A stretch of 64,000 nucleotides of DNA from Methylobacterium tardum. Its GTDB lineage: Bacteria; Pseudomonadota; Alphaproteobacteria; Rhizobiales; Beijerinckiaceae. The position numbers were made by a program, and so were the translations under genes. The notes beneath the pieces were generated by a model. The model did no database searches. It was not told the origin of the DNA and worked only from the letters and a program-made list of their open reading frames with translations. The stretch covers positions 6,196,001 to 6,260,000 of the forward strand of contig NZ_CP097484.1 in the NCBI RefSeq assembly GCF_023546765.1, given 5' to 3'. This document shows, piece by piece, positions 34,173 to 43,212 of this stretch (positions within the stretch are counted from its first letter, which is position 1; every line of letters starts with the position of its first letter).

Positions 34173-37100
34173 ATGGGATCGGAGGGCGGGCGCCCCTGCA
34201 TCGGTCGTGTGTTCGGCGTGCGGCTCCTGCGCATGTCGCTGCCCGTGCTCGCCCTTCTGGCGTCGGTCGATCCGTCGCTGGCCGCCAAACTGATCGGCGC
34301 CAAGGGCAGCGAGACCGGCAGCGGCGCGGGCGGCTACGGCCGGATCGTGCTCAATTTCGACAAGCCGGTTTCGGTCAAGGCCAAGCTCGCGGGCGGTGTC
34401 CTGCTGGTCGGCTATGGCGAGCGCGTCGCGCAGGGACCGGAGCATCTGGCCGACGAGATGCCGGCCTACGTGTCCAGCGTCCGCCGCGATCCCGACGGAA
34501 CCGGCCTGCGGGTCGCCCTGCAGAGGCCCTATCGGATCAATGTGCAATCGGCCGGCGAGCGCGTGTTCGTCGATCTGTTGCCGGAGGGCTGGTCAGGCCT
34601 TCCGCCGCCGCTGCCGCCGGAGGTCGTCGCCGAACTCGCGCGGCGGGCCAGGGTGGCCGAGGAAGCCCTCAAGGCGCGCATACCTGAACCGGTGCGCAAG
34701 CCCCTGTCCCTCGAACTCGCCCGGCTTCCGACGCTGACGCGCCTGTCGCTGCGCGTCCCGGCGGACGCCGTGACCACTGTGACCAGCGAGGGACCGGTGA
34801 CGCGGCTGCGGGTCGTCGGAGCCTGGACTATCGATGCCGGCGAGACCCGCGGACGACCGCGCCCCGGGATCGCCAAGCTGGCGACCGAGATCGATGGGAC
34901 GTCGGCCAGCCTTCTGGTCACGCCCGAAGACGGGTACACGATCGGCACGGAGCGGGAGGACGGGGCCCTCGTCCTCGACGCGGTCCGGCGGAAGCCGCCC
35001 GAGCCGGTCAAGAATGTCGCCGAGGTTCCCGGGCCGACGGCACAGCCGGCCGCCGCGGCTCTGCCCGGTCCCGCTCCGGCGACACCGAGCCGCGCGGAGG
35101 CGCCGGCGGTCCGGAGCCCGTCGCCCGAGGCGCCTCCGCGGCGTCAAGCCGGGGCCGGTCTCGTCTTTCCGTTCCAGTCCCTGCCGCCGGCAGTCCTGTT
35201 CGAGCGCGGCGGCATCGCCACCCTGGCGTTCGAGACCGCCGAGCCGGTCACCCTGCCGACGGGCAGCCAGGGGCTGGTCCCGCTGGGCCCGCCGTCACGG
35301 ACCGGGCCGCTGACGGTACTGCGCTTCTCGGTTCCGCAGGGGCGCCTGGTCGACCTTAACGCCGTCACAAAGGGGAGCGGCCTCGGCTGGGAGCTGTCGG
35401 CGGGTGATACGCTGAGCCCGAGCGACAGCCTCGATCCCGTACGCCAGCTCGACCCCTCGGGCCGCGTCGCCGTCTCGCTCGGCCTGCCGCGGCCGGGCTC
35501 GGCGACATGGCTCGATCTCGACGGTGAGCGCGTCGCGGTGGTCACCTCCGCGGCGCGGCGCCCCGTCGGCAATCCGAAGAGCCGCCGCTTCGCCGATTTC
35601 GAGATCCTGCCGAGCCGGCACGGGCTGGCGGTGCTCGCCGGAGCAGACGACCTCGCGGTACGGCCCGAACTCGATGCCGTGACGATCGGGCGGGAGGGCG
35701 GTCTCGCCGCCTCGGCAATCGCCCGGAAGGCCGAAACGGTTCTCGCCGAGGCGGGGACCCTCGCCATCGCGCGGGAGGCCTGGGAGCGGGCGCGCGCTGG
35801 AAACGTGCGCGAGACCCTGCGCGGATTGGCTAACGCGGCCTCCGCGGCGACGCCTGCCGAGCGCGGCCCCGCCCGCCTCACGCTCGCGCGCGCCGATCTC
35901 GCCAACGGTCTCGATTTCGAAGCCCTTGCGGCTCTCGAGACGGCCGCGTCCGACGATCCGCTGCTCGCCGCCCAGCGCGACACCGCTGTCCTGCGCGGCA
36001 TCGCACTCGTCCGGATCGGGCGGACCGCCGAGGCCCTGAAGGCGCTGAGCCTGCCGACGCTCACCGACGACCCCGAGGCCGCCCTGTGGCGAGCCATGGC
36101 GGCGGCCGGATCGGGAGACTGGAAGGCCGCCGAGAACGGCTTCCTCAAGGTTCTGCCGCTCGCGAACGGCTACCCCGCCGATCTCGCCCAGCAGATCCGC
36201 GCCGCGGCGGCGGAATCGGCGATCGAGACCGGCGATGCCGAGACTGCGGCGGCCCGCGCGGAGGATGCGCGCGATCTGTCGCCGTGGATCCGCGACCGGC
36301 TGGCCCTGGTCCGCGCCCGCGCCGCGGAGGCCACGGGTCAGACCGAGGCGGCGCTCGACGCCTATACCCGCCTGGAGGGCACCGCATTGCGCCCTGTCTC
36401 GGTCGAGGCGAGCCTGCGGGGCGCGCTCCTGGCCCGGGCCGCGGGCAAGCTCACATCCGACGCCGCGATCGAGCGGTTGGAACGCATTGGCCTGACCTGG
36501 CATCGCGGGCCGATCGACGAAGCCATCACGGCGGGCCTCGCGCGCCTCTATCTCGCGGCCGGCCGCTGGCGCGACGCCTTCACGACGGTGCGCCGGGTGA
36601 ACGCGTTCGCGCCGAATGCGCCCGCCTCGGAGGCCCTCACGCGCGACGCGCAGGCCGCCTTCGAGGACCTGTATCTCACCGACAAGGGCGACAGCCTCTC
36701 GGGGGTCGACGCCGTCGCGCTGTTCTTCGACTTCCGCGAGATGAGCCCGATCGGGCGGCGCGGCGACGAGGTGGTGCGGCGTCTGGCCGATCGTCTGGTC
36801 GAGCTCGACCTGCTGGACCCGGCCGCCGACCTCCTCAAGTACCAGATCGACAACCGGCTGACCGGACCCGCCCGCTCGGCCGTCGCGGCGCGGCTCGCCA
36901 CGGTGCGGCTGATGGACGACAAGCCCATGCAGGCGCTGCAGGTGCTCGACGCCACCGACCTGCCGGAACTCCCGCGCGAGCTGAAGCGCGCCCGCGGTCT
37001 TGTCCGCGCCCGCGCCCTATCGGATCTCAGCCGCACCGATCTCGCGCTGGAGACGATCGAGGACGAGAGCGGCCCCGACATCCAGCGGCTGCGCGCCGAC

Positions 37101-37544
37101 ATCTACTGGGGGGCCCGCCGGTGGCGCGAGGCCGGGGAGGCGCACGAGGGGCTCCTCGGCGACGCGTGGCGGTCGGGCCAGCCTCTGGACGAGACGGCGC
37201 GTTCCGATGCCGTGCGCGCCGCGATTGCCTACGATCTTGCGGGCGAGGTGATCGGCCTGGAGCGGCTTAAGGCGAAGTTCTCGGAAGCCATGGCGGCGAG
37301 CCCGGACGCGCGCACCTTCGCGCTGCTCACGGGCGCCAACCCGACCCTTGCCCCGGGTTTCCGCGCCATCGCGGCCCGCGCCACCAAGGCCGAGACCCTG
37401 TCGGCGTTCCTTGCCGAGTACCGCAAGCGCTACCCGGACGCCGCGACGCCCGAGCGCGGAAAACCGGACGCCGCGGGCGGCCAGGAGCCGTCGGGCGCCG
37501 AGCAGCAGAGCAGCGCCGCGCCGGCCGGTGCGCCGCCGGGTTGA
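34173..37544 (+). CDS. Large periplasmic TPR-repeat protein
   Basis: A 1123-residue protein of uncertain role. The N-terminus carries a signal segment (about 18-38, LLRMSLPVLALLASVDPSLAA). A beta-rich AMIN-like region follows (about 50-150, GGYGRIVLNFDKPVSV...VFVDLLPEGW), then a Pro-rich linker (about 280-330). From about 500 to 1070 come many helical TPR-like repeats (ALAALETAASDDPLLAAQRDTAVLRGIALVRIG; LYLAAGRWRDAFTTVRRVN). The C-terminus is charged. It is transcribed toward the pilus/flagellar region, and a candidate CtrA box lies upstream, so a motility-linked periplasmic scaffold is plausible. The ATG at 34173 follows GAGG closely. Confidence 0.75.
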   Translation: MGSEGGRPCIGRVFGVRLLRMSLPVLALLASVDPSLAAKLIGAKGSETGSGAGGYGRIVLNFDKPVSVKAKLAGGVLLVGYGERVAQGPEHLADEMPAYVSSVRRDPDGTGLRVALQRPYRINVQSAGERVFVDLLPEGWSGLPPPLPPEVVAELARRARVAEEALKARIPEPVRKPLSLELARLPTLTRLSLRVPADAVTTVTSEGPVTRLRVVGAWTIDAGETRGRPRPGIAKLATEIDGTSASLLVTPEDGYTIGTEREDGALVLDAVRRKPPEPVKNVAEVPGPTAQPAAAALPGPAPATPSRAEAPAVRSPSPEAPPRRQAGAGLVFPFQSLPPAVLFERGGIATLAFETAEPVTLPTGSQGLVPLGPPSRTGPLTVLRFSVPQGRLVDLNAVTKGSGLGWELSAGDTLSPSDSLDPVRQLDPSGRVAVSLGLPRPGSATWLDLDGERVAVVTSAARRPVGNPKSRRFADFEILPSRHGLAVLAGADDLAVRPELDAVTIGREGGLAASAIARKAETVLAEAGTLAIAREAWERARAGNVRETLRGLANAASAATPAERGPARLTLARADLANGLDFEALAALETAASDDPLLAAQRDTAVLRGIALVRIGRTAEALKALSLPTLTDDPEAALWRAMAAAGSGDWKAAENGFLKVLPLANGYPADLAQQIRAAAAESAIETGDAETAAARAEDARDLSPWIRDRLALVRARAAEATGQTEAALDAYTRLEGTALRPVSVEASLRGALLARAAGKLTSDAAIERLERIGLTWHRGPIDEAITAGLARLYLAAGRWRDAFTTVRRVNAFAPNAPASEALTRDAQAAFEDLYLTDKGDSLSGVDAVALFFDFREMSPIGRRGDEVVRRLADRLVELDLLDPAADLLKYQIDNRLTGPARSAVAARLATVRLMDDKPMQALQVLDATDLPELPRELKRARGLVRARALSDLSRTDLALETIEDESGPDIQRLRADIYWGARRWREAGEAHEGLLGDAWRSGQPLDETARSDAVRAAIAYDLAGEVIGLERLKAKFSEAMAASPDARTFALLTGANPTLAPGFRAIAARATKAETLSAFLAEYRKRYPDAATPERGKPDAAGGQEPSGAEQQSSAAPAGAPPG

Positions 37545-37697
37545 GCGGCACGACGGGAGCCCGCCAGGGATGCAGGGCGATCGCGGGCCCAGGCCGAGCC
37601 GTGCCTGGCACAGCCCGGATGCCAGAACGTGGTTATGAAAGCCACGCTGCCGCGCAGGCAGCCGGTCGGCACGATGCGAAGGGTTGTCGAACTTCCA

Positions 37698-37806
37698 CCC
37701 CGTCATTCCGGGGCCGCGGAGCGGAGCCCGGAGACCGGAACCGCCGGTAATCATCCACGGCGAATCTGGATTCCGGGCTCGCCTGCGGCGCCCCGGAAAG
37801 ACGGGC
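37698..37806. repeat. Palindromic intergenic repeat, family 1, copy B
   Basis: Arms CGTCATTCCGGGGCCGCGG... (from 37698) and its near reverse complement ending CCCCGGAAAGACGGG (to 37806), separated by a variable centre. It lies in the 341-base gap between the converging TPR and TadG-like genes; the rest of that gap shows nothing else. Confidence 0.8.
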
Positions 37807-37885
37807 TGGCTTTGTCGTCCACGCGGATCTGCCGGTTCGGCAGCCCGCCGCGCCGAGGATCGGGAAAACCCGGTCCGGCCGGTGT

Positions 37886-39337
37886 CTACTGCGTCAGGTG
37901 GGCGACCTGAAGGGCCTTGTCGAACATGGCGTTGAGGGCGGACGTGATGTCGGCCGGGGAATTGGCCGTGAAGAAGAAGCCCGGCGACGCGCAGCTCTGC
38001 AGGGGGGTCGCCAGCGTCGGGCTGAACCCGTTGACGCGGTTGTTCTCCCAGGCAATGCCGCCGCCGTAATCCTTGAAGTTGATGATGTTGTACGGGATGT
38101 ACAGGACCGAGACCGTCGCGCCGGCCTTCTTCAGGGCCGCGCACTGGGACGGATCGATCTGAGCGGGCTGGGATCCGTCCCAGTTCCCGGCTGCATAGCC
38201 TCTGAACGTCGAGGGATTTCCCGGGTAATAGTATTTCCCGCTGCTATTTGTGGAGTAATGCTGGCTATTCTGCATGCCGTCGGTCACGAGGAAGACGAAG
38301 GGCTTGCGCGCTGTCGTGCTGGAGCCGTCGTTGAAGCCGCCGGACGCCGTGATGGTGCTCTGCATCTGCGGCAGGACGACCTCGAAATGCGTGCCGCCGG
38401 CGCCCGTGCCGGTGCTCGGGTCGTTGTTCGTGTAGAGCTGCGTGGTGCCGGTATCCAGAAGGTTCGTGAGCGCGAGGGGCCAGGGCTGGCCCGAGCACTG
38501 GGCGGCCGTGTTCAGCGTCGCGATGGAGCTGTTGATGTCGGCGAGCACGCCCATCTGGTTGATGAAGGGGTAGAGGCCGACCCGGTACTGGTTCTGCATC
38601 GTCGGGTTCGAGGCCCGGGTGATGAGGGAGCAGACCGCGCTGTTCAGCGCGTCCGACCGCAGCTGGATCTTGCCCGAAGCGAGGCTCCAACCCTTGTAGC
38701 CCGGAAAGTGGCAGGCGAACTGGCAGCCCTGCTTGTAGTCCGACCAGTTGTCGGTGTTCTGGGATGCGAGTTTCGCCATGCCGTCGGTCGTGGCCGGCAG
38801 GCCCATGGAGCCGGACACGTCGAGCAGGAGGTAGAAGTCGAGATAGCTCGGAAGATCGGCCGTGGCCGTGACGGTGTTGCCGAAGGTCGTGGTCGGCGTC
38901 CGGAACATCTGGCCGAAGTTGTTCTTGACCGTGGCCGTGTAGGTGATCGCCGAGGTGATCGTCTGGCCCTGCCGGGAGATCTGCGGCGCCTGGAGCTGGA
39001 CCTGCGCGAACGGCACGTTGCCGGTGTTGACCGTGAAGGCGTTGGTCGCCTGCGCGGCTCCGGCGGCGAATGCGTTGGCGCTCAGGTTGGTCTGGCCCGG
39101 ATTGGCCGCGAAATAGGCCTTGCTGGCGACGACACCCGCGATGGCGGCCGCGTCCGCGGCGGCGTCGACCTTCGCCTTGTCGGTGATCGCCACGCCATAA
39201 TCGACGCCGTAGCCGACCAAGCCGATCAGCGGGATCAGGCTGAAGGCGAACATGATCGTCACGTTGCCGGATCGGGCGCCACGCAGGGACGCGGCCCGGT
39301 CCCGGAGGCGGCGGGCAGGGTTGCGGATCAGGGGCAT
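37886..39337 (-). CDS. TadG-like pilus protein with von Willebrand A domain
   Basis: A 483-residue envelope protein. After a basic leader, residues about 25-45 are the TadE/G-type hydrophobic segment (GNVTIMFAFSLIPLIGLVGYGVDYG), followed by KAKVDAAADAAAIAG. Residues about 165 onward are a vWA domain with the metal-ion-dependent adhesion motif DVSGSMG. The C-terminus ends in a helical FDKALQVAHLTQ. TadG proteins are minor components of tight-adherence (Flp) systems. It follows two TadE-like genes read in the same direction, with which it probably forms an operon. No tad ATPase or secretin gene is present in the window. Confidence 0.87.
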   Translation of the reverse strand: MPLIRNPARRLRDRAASLRGARSGNVTIMFAFSLIPLIGLVGYGVDYGVAITDKAKVDAAADAAAIAGVVASKAYFAANPGQTNLSANAFAAGAAQATNAFTVNTGNVPFAQVQLQAPQISRQGQTITSAITYTATVKNNFGQMFRTPTTTFGNTVTATADLPSYLDFYLLLDVSGSMGLPATTDGMAKLASQNTDNWSDYKQGCQFACHFPGYKGWSLASGKIQLRSDALNSAVCSLITRASNPTMQNQYRVGLYPFINQMGVLADINSSIATLNTAAQCSGQPWPLALTNLLDTGTTQLYTNNDPSTGTGAGGTHFEVVLPQMQSTITASGGFNDGSSTTARKPFVFLVTDGMQNSQHYSTNSSGKYYYPGNPSTFRGYAAGNWDGSQPAQIDPSQCAALKKAGATVSVLYIPYNIINFKDYGGGIAWENNRVNGFSPTLATPLQSCASPGFFFTANSPADITSALNAMFDKALQVAHLTQ

Positions 39338-40034
39338 TTCGTGGCGATCCCGTCATTGCCCGTCGTGTCGAGATCGACGAGCGAGGCGTAGCGCGGCTGC
39401 ACGTACATCGAGCGGGCGATCCGTATGGCCGGGATGAACCGCGCGCCGAATGACGGCCGGAACGTGAAGACCACGTCGACCGCGATGAGGGAGCCCGGAC
39501 CGAAGACGGAGCGCGGCAGCGTGGCGCGGCTCGGCGCGGCGGTGTTGTCGGCGGGGAGCTGTGCGGGCGTGCAGGGCCGGTAGTTCCCCCGGTCGTCCCC
39601 GTGCTCGTCCAGACGACCTTCGCGGCGTAGCAATTGCTCAGGTCGGTGGTGCCCGTGCAATTGGAGGCGGTCTGCGTGAAGTTGACCGACGCGAAGGTGA
39701 TCGCGATGTCCTGCCACCATTGCAGGCCCTGCCGGGGCGCGTCCTTCATCAGGTAGGGGAACAGGACGAGGGCCGAGTCGAAGCTGAAATGCAGGTCCGT
39801 GGCGTTGACGGTGGCGGTGGTGGAATTCTGGGGCGGCTGAGCCTGGGAGATCATCTGGCTGATCGACTGCGCGATCAGCTCCACCTTGCGGGTGGCGTTG
39901 ATGTAGGTGACGAGCTGGATCCCCGCGAGCATCAGGACCAGCAGCACCGGGAAGATCAGCGCGAACTCGACCGCCGACACCGCGCGGGTGTCGGCGATGA
40001 AGCCGCGCGTCGGCGATGGCAGGCCGGCGGACAT
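39328..40034 (-). CDS. TadE-like pseudopilin-type protein (frameshift near 39588)
   Basis: About 235 residues intended. The N-terminus MSAGLPSPTRGFIADTRAVS is followed by the TadE hydrophobic segment AVEFALIFPVLLVLMLAGIQ with the conserved Glu. The frame breaks in a run of five C on the plus strand (39586-39590). Restoring a sixth gives TGTTGGNYRPCTPAQLP and continues to the stop at 39328. The ATG at 40034 overlaps the stop of the upstream TadE-like gene (TGATG), and the 3' end overlaps TadG by 10 bases. Loss in a homopolymer points to assembly error. Confidence 0.78.
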
Positions 40035-40594
40035 CAGTACAATTCGTTGCGGAAGGCCGCTGTCGAGACCGTCAGGTAGGCGGGCGCGCCGTTGAAGGTC
40101 GCGCTGCTTCCGAGGATCGACGCGAAGGCCGCGGGCATGAACGTGATCGGGTAGATCACCAGCAGGTATTGGTAGGCGCCGCGCGAACCCAGCGTGTACT
40201 GCCCCGAACCCGGTGTCAGCGTCGGGATCGCCAAGCCGCTCATGTCCGATTTGACGAAGCTGTAATACCCGCTCGGCGAGCCCCCGGGCTGCACCACGTA
40301 CAGGTTGATCATGACGTTGCTGCACTTGAGCACGGCGGGCAGGTAGCCGCACAGAGCCGTCCTGAACCCGGCCTGATCCATGGATTGAGTCTGTGCCGCG
40401 CCGGTCATGATCTGCCGCGACGCGCGCGTGGTGGCGTAATCGAGTGATTGATTGATAAAAAGTATAGTGGCTACTGTCATGACAAACAGAATAGCCAGGA
40501 TGAACAGTCCGGCGACGAGGGCGAACTCGACGGCTGCGGCGCCTCCACGATCGTGAATAAAGCTGCGCATGGAAAACATGCGCCTTGTTCGCAT
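40034..40594 (-). CDS. TadE-like pseudopilin-type protein
   Basis: A 186-residue protein with the TadE domain: basic leader, then GGAAAVEFALVAGLFILAILFVMTVATIL (about 17-45) with the conserved Glu, and a periplasmic part with one Cys pair (CGYLPAVLKC). TadE and TadF are pseudopilins needed for Flp pilus assembly. It is the first gene of the three-gene TadE-TadE-TadG set. The upstream ATG at 40594 has no clear ribosome-binding site; in-frame ATGs at 40579 and 40570 are alternatives. Confidence 0.82.
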   Translation of the reverse strand: MRTRRMFSMRSFIHDRGGAAAVEFALVAGLFILAILFVMTVATILFINQSLDYATTRASRQIMTGAAQTQSMDQAGFRTALCGYLPAVLKCSNVMINLYVVQPGGSPSGYYSFVKSDMSGLAIPTLTPGSGQYTLGSRGAYQYLLVIYPITFMPAAFASILGSSATFNGAPAYLTVSTAAFRNELY

Positions 40595-40654
40595 AGGAGT
40601 GCTAAATGTCGGTTAAAGCAACCCTGAAGACTCCGATGTTAAGTCTATAGGTTG

Positions 40655-41437
40655 TTATCCACCATAGCTCTGCACCAGCGAGCCCGCCACCAGGGTCCAC
40701 CCGTCGACCAGCACGAAGAAGATCAGCTTGAACGGCAGGGACACTGTGGCCGGCGGGACCATCATCATGCCGATCGCCATCAGGACCGAGGCGACGACGA
40801 GATCGATGATCAGGAACGGGATAAAGAGCAGGAAACCAATCTCGAAGGCGCGGCGCAACTCCGAGATCATGAAAGCGGGGGTCACGATTTCGAGACCGAC
40901 ATCCTCAGGACCTTTCGGCGCCGGAATCTTCGCGAGGTCGAGGAACAGCTTGAGGTCCTTCTCGCGCACGTTGCGCAGCATGAAGGTCTTGAACGGCGCC
41001 GATGCGCGCTCGAAGGCCTGAGCCTGCGTGATCCGTCCGGCGATCAGGGGCTCGATCCCGGCGCTGTAGGCCGTCCGTCCGGTGGGCGCCATCACGAAGG
41101 CCGTGAGGAACAGCGCGAGGCTGACGAGCACCGCGGTCGGCGGCGCCGTCTGCGTGCCGAGCGCCGAGCGCAGGATCGACAGCACGACCACGATCCGGGT
41201 GAAGGCCGTGGCCATCACCAGCACGGAGGGCGCGACCGCCAGGATGGTGATCAGCGCGACCAGCTGGAGCGCGCGCTCGGTCGTGCCGCCGGCGCCCAGA
41301 TCGAGGGTGACGCTCTGGGCGAGCGCCGGGCTCGCGGCGAGCAGCGCGCCGGCCAACCCTGCCAGGGCAGCCAGGACACGGTGCCGGCGGCGCAGGGTCG
41401 GGCGTGTACAAGTCAGGCGGGTCTGCACGTCGATCAT
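40655..41437 (-). CDS. fliP: Flagellar type III export apparatus protein FliP
   Basis: Core membrane component of the flagellar export gate. The 260-residue protein has a cleavable signal (about 24-46, VLAALAGLAGALLAASPALAQ) and the family blocks TILAVAPSVLVMATAFTRIVVVLSILRSALGTQ, then FERASAPFKTFMLRN, and the highly conserved AFMISELRRAFEIGFLLFIPFLIIDLVVASVLMAIGMMM. The ATG at 41437 is chosen because it gives a clean signal peptide and lies 17 bases after the stop of the gene upstream. It is detached from the fliF operon, which lies about 4.4 kb away. Confidence 0.95.
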   Translation of the reverse strand: MIDVQTRLTCTRPTLRRRHRVLAALAGLAGALLAASPALAQSVTLDLGAGGTTERALQLVALITILAVAPSVLVMATAFTRIVVVLSILRSALGTQTAPPTAVLVSLALFLTAFVMAPTGRTAYSAGIEPLIAGRITQAQAFERASAPFKTFMLRNVREKDLKLFLDLAKIPAPKGPEDVGLEIVTPAFMISELRRAFEIGFLLFIPFLIIDLVVASVLMAIGMMMVPPATVSLPFKLIFFVLVDGWTLVAGSLVQSYGG

Positions 41438-41454
41438 CGGCGTCACGGGCAATG

Positions 41455-42510
41455 TCAGGTCGGTGTCGCCGGGCGCACGTTGGCCCGCCGGGCCTCGAGA
41501 TTCTGCCAGACGAGCAGCGCGGGCAGGCCGAGCACCACGTCGGGCACCCGGCGGGCGAGCGAGAGGGCGATGGCCGTGCCGGCATCGATCCCGAACAGGC
41601 CGCAGACCAGCACGAGGCCGCCTTCCTGCACGCCGAGGCCGCTCGGGACCAGGAAGGCGGCTGCCTTGATGGCCTGGCTGAGCGCCTCGATCACCAGGAT
41701 CTCCGAGACGCTGACGTGGTCGATCCCGATACAGGCCAGGACGACGGCGATCTCGGCCGCGCCCAGGAGCCACGCCAGGGCGTGCAGGAGGCAGGATTGC
41801 GCGAGGTGGCCGCGCCGTCCCGCCGCCCAGACCGCGTCCAGCGCGCCCTGGATGCGCTGGCTCGGCTCGGGGCGGGCCTCGGTCTCGCGGACGAAGCGCC
41901 GTCCGAGGGCGGCGACCCGATCCTCGATCACCCGCACCACGCCGGTGCGCTGGAGCGCGAAGAAGGCCGTGATCACCAATCCTGCGACGGCCAGCGTCCG
42001 CAGCGTCCAGTTCGCGAGCTCGGCGGCCTGCGCGCCCTCGACCCGGGTCAGGAGCCCGGCCCCCAGGCCGGCGAACAGGCCGAGCGTTCCGACCTGGAAC
42101 AGGAGGTCGGCGAGCACCGAGGCGGCCGCCAGGGAGCCCGCGACCCCCCAGAAGGTGAGAAGCCGCGCGCCCACGACCTCGCCGCCGACCGAGGCCACGG
42201 GCAGCAGCACGTTGATGCCCTCGCGCACGAAGCGCAGGATCAGGCAGGCCGCGGCCGGGGCGGGCGACAGCCCGTCGAGGATGCGCGCCCAGGCGATGCC
42301 GCACAGCACGATCACGAGCGCCCGCACCAGCGTGACGCCGGCAAAGCCTGCCACCCCGATCCGCCCGAACGCCGCGGCGACGGCGCCGAGATCGTTGGTC
42401 GCCACGAGCCAGACCGCGAGCCCGAGGCCGATCAGCGTGCCGAACAGGGGCAGGCGGCGCAGCACGGCCCGGCCTGCCCGGCTCTTCCAGGAGACGCGGT
42501 CGCCGGTCAC
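41455..42510 (-). CDS. Lysylphosphatidylglycerol synthase-TM/HpnL-like membrane protein
   Basis: A 351-residue polytopic protein of the UPF0104/YbhN/HpnL group. Seven or eight hydrophobic helices are visible, beginning LPLFGTLIGLGLAVWLV, with the conserved membrane blocks REGINVLLPVASVGGEVVGARLL and PSGLGVQEGGLVLVCGLFG. In hopanoid producers HpnL is associated with hopanoid placement; other members flip or make aminoacyl lipids. It is directly upstream of fliP in the same direction, which is unusual and may simply reflect shared transcription. Confidence 0.82.
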   Translation of the reverse strand: MTGDRVSWKSRAGRAVLRRLPLFGTLIGLGLAVWLVATNDLGAVAAAFGRIGVAGFAGVTLVRALVIVLCGIAWARILDGLSPAPAAACLILRFVREGINVLLPVASVGGEVVGARLLTFWGVAGSLAAASVLADLLFQVGTLGLFAGLGAGLLTRVEGAQAAELANWTLRTLAVAGLVITAFFALQRTGVVRVIEDRVAALGRRFVRETEARPEPSQRIQGALDAVWAAGRRGHLAQSCLLHALAWLLGAAEIAVVLACIGIDHVSVSEILVIEALSQAIKAAAFLVPSGLGVQEGGLVLVCGLFGIDAGTAIALSLARRVPDVVLGLPALLVWQNLEARRANVRPATPT

Positions 42511-42574
42511 GGTCGGGGCGTGCGGGTTGCGCGTCGGGAAGGGGGCAAGAACGGCAGCTCCAGGTCTGGGCCGG

Positions 42575-43033
42575 TCAACCGGCCGGCGGCGATTCGTCGG
42601 TCGCCATCGCCGCTAGAGCGGTATTGGGGCCGAATTCGGGGGCCGAAGAACGAGGCCTCCCGGGTTGGAGCACGGCGGCGAGCGCCGCTTCCGGGCTCGC
42701 CCCGGGATCGAGGAGGATGACGCGACCGGCCGCGACGCTGGCCCCCGTCGCGACCGCCACCGCGCGCTTCGGGCAGGGTCCGAGGCAGCTGGATTCGGCG
42801 ATGCAGAGCTTCGTCCGGCTGCCCGTCCGCCCATCCTTGGCCGCCTGCTTCCCGGCCCGCTTCAGAAGCGCACGGATGGCGCGCGGGCGCAGGCCCTGCC
42901 GCTTCGCACATTTCGCGCACACCGCCACAACCTCGGTGAGCTTGGTTTTGGCCAAGCCTTTGGCCACAGCCTTAGCCGAGCGGCCGGTGAGGCGGCGATC
43001 CGCATCGCCCTCGAAACGAGGTTCTGTCATCAT
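42575..43033 (-). CDS. Thioredoxin-like [2Fe-2S] ferredoxin-type protein
   Basis: A 152-residue protein with five Cys in a pattern typical of small thioredoxin-like ferredoxins: C39 and C42 in VCAKCAK, then C77, C83 and C87 in KLCIAESSCLGPCPK. Four of these could hold a [2Fe-2S] cluster. The central part is Lys/Arg-rich. Possible roles are electron transfer or metal handling; the partner is unknown. It is divergent from the KpsE-like gene. Confidence 0.75.
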   Translation of the reverse strand: MMTEPRFEGDADRRLTGRSAKAVAKGLAKTKLTEVVAVCAKCAKRQGLRPRAIRALLKRAGKQAAKDGRTGSRTKLCIAESSCLGPCPKRAVAVATGASVAAGRVILLDPGASPEAALAAVLQPGRPRSSAPEFGPNTALAAMATDESPPAG

Positions 43034-43212
43034 CCGGAGACTCTAGGACGCGATACGGGGGCTGGGCTACGGTGCCCGTCGCCGCGGTGCGGCAGACGGC
43101 GGGGGCGCCATAAAAAGGGCCTAAAAGAACGGGATTCCGGAGCCGCGCACGGGCCGCCCCTCGGCCGGCGCCGCGGCAGCGGAACCGGCGCAGACCCAGG
43201 AACACAGAGCGG

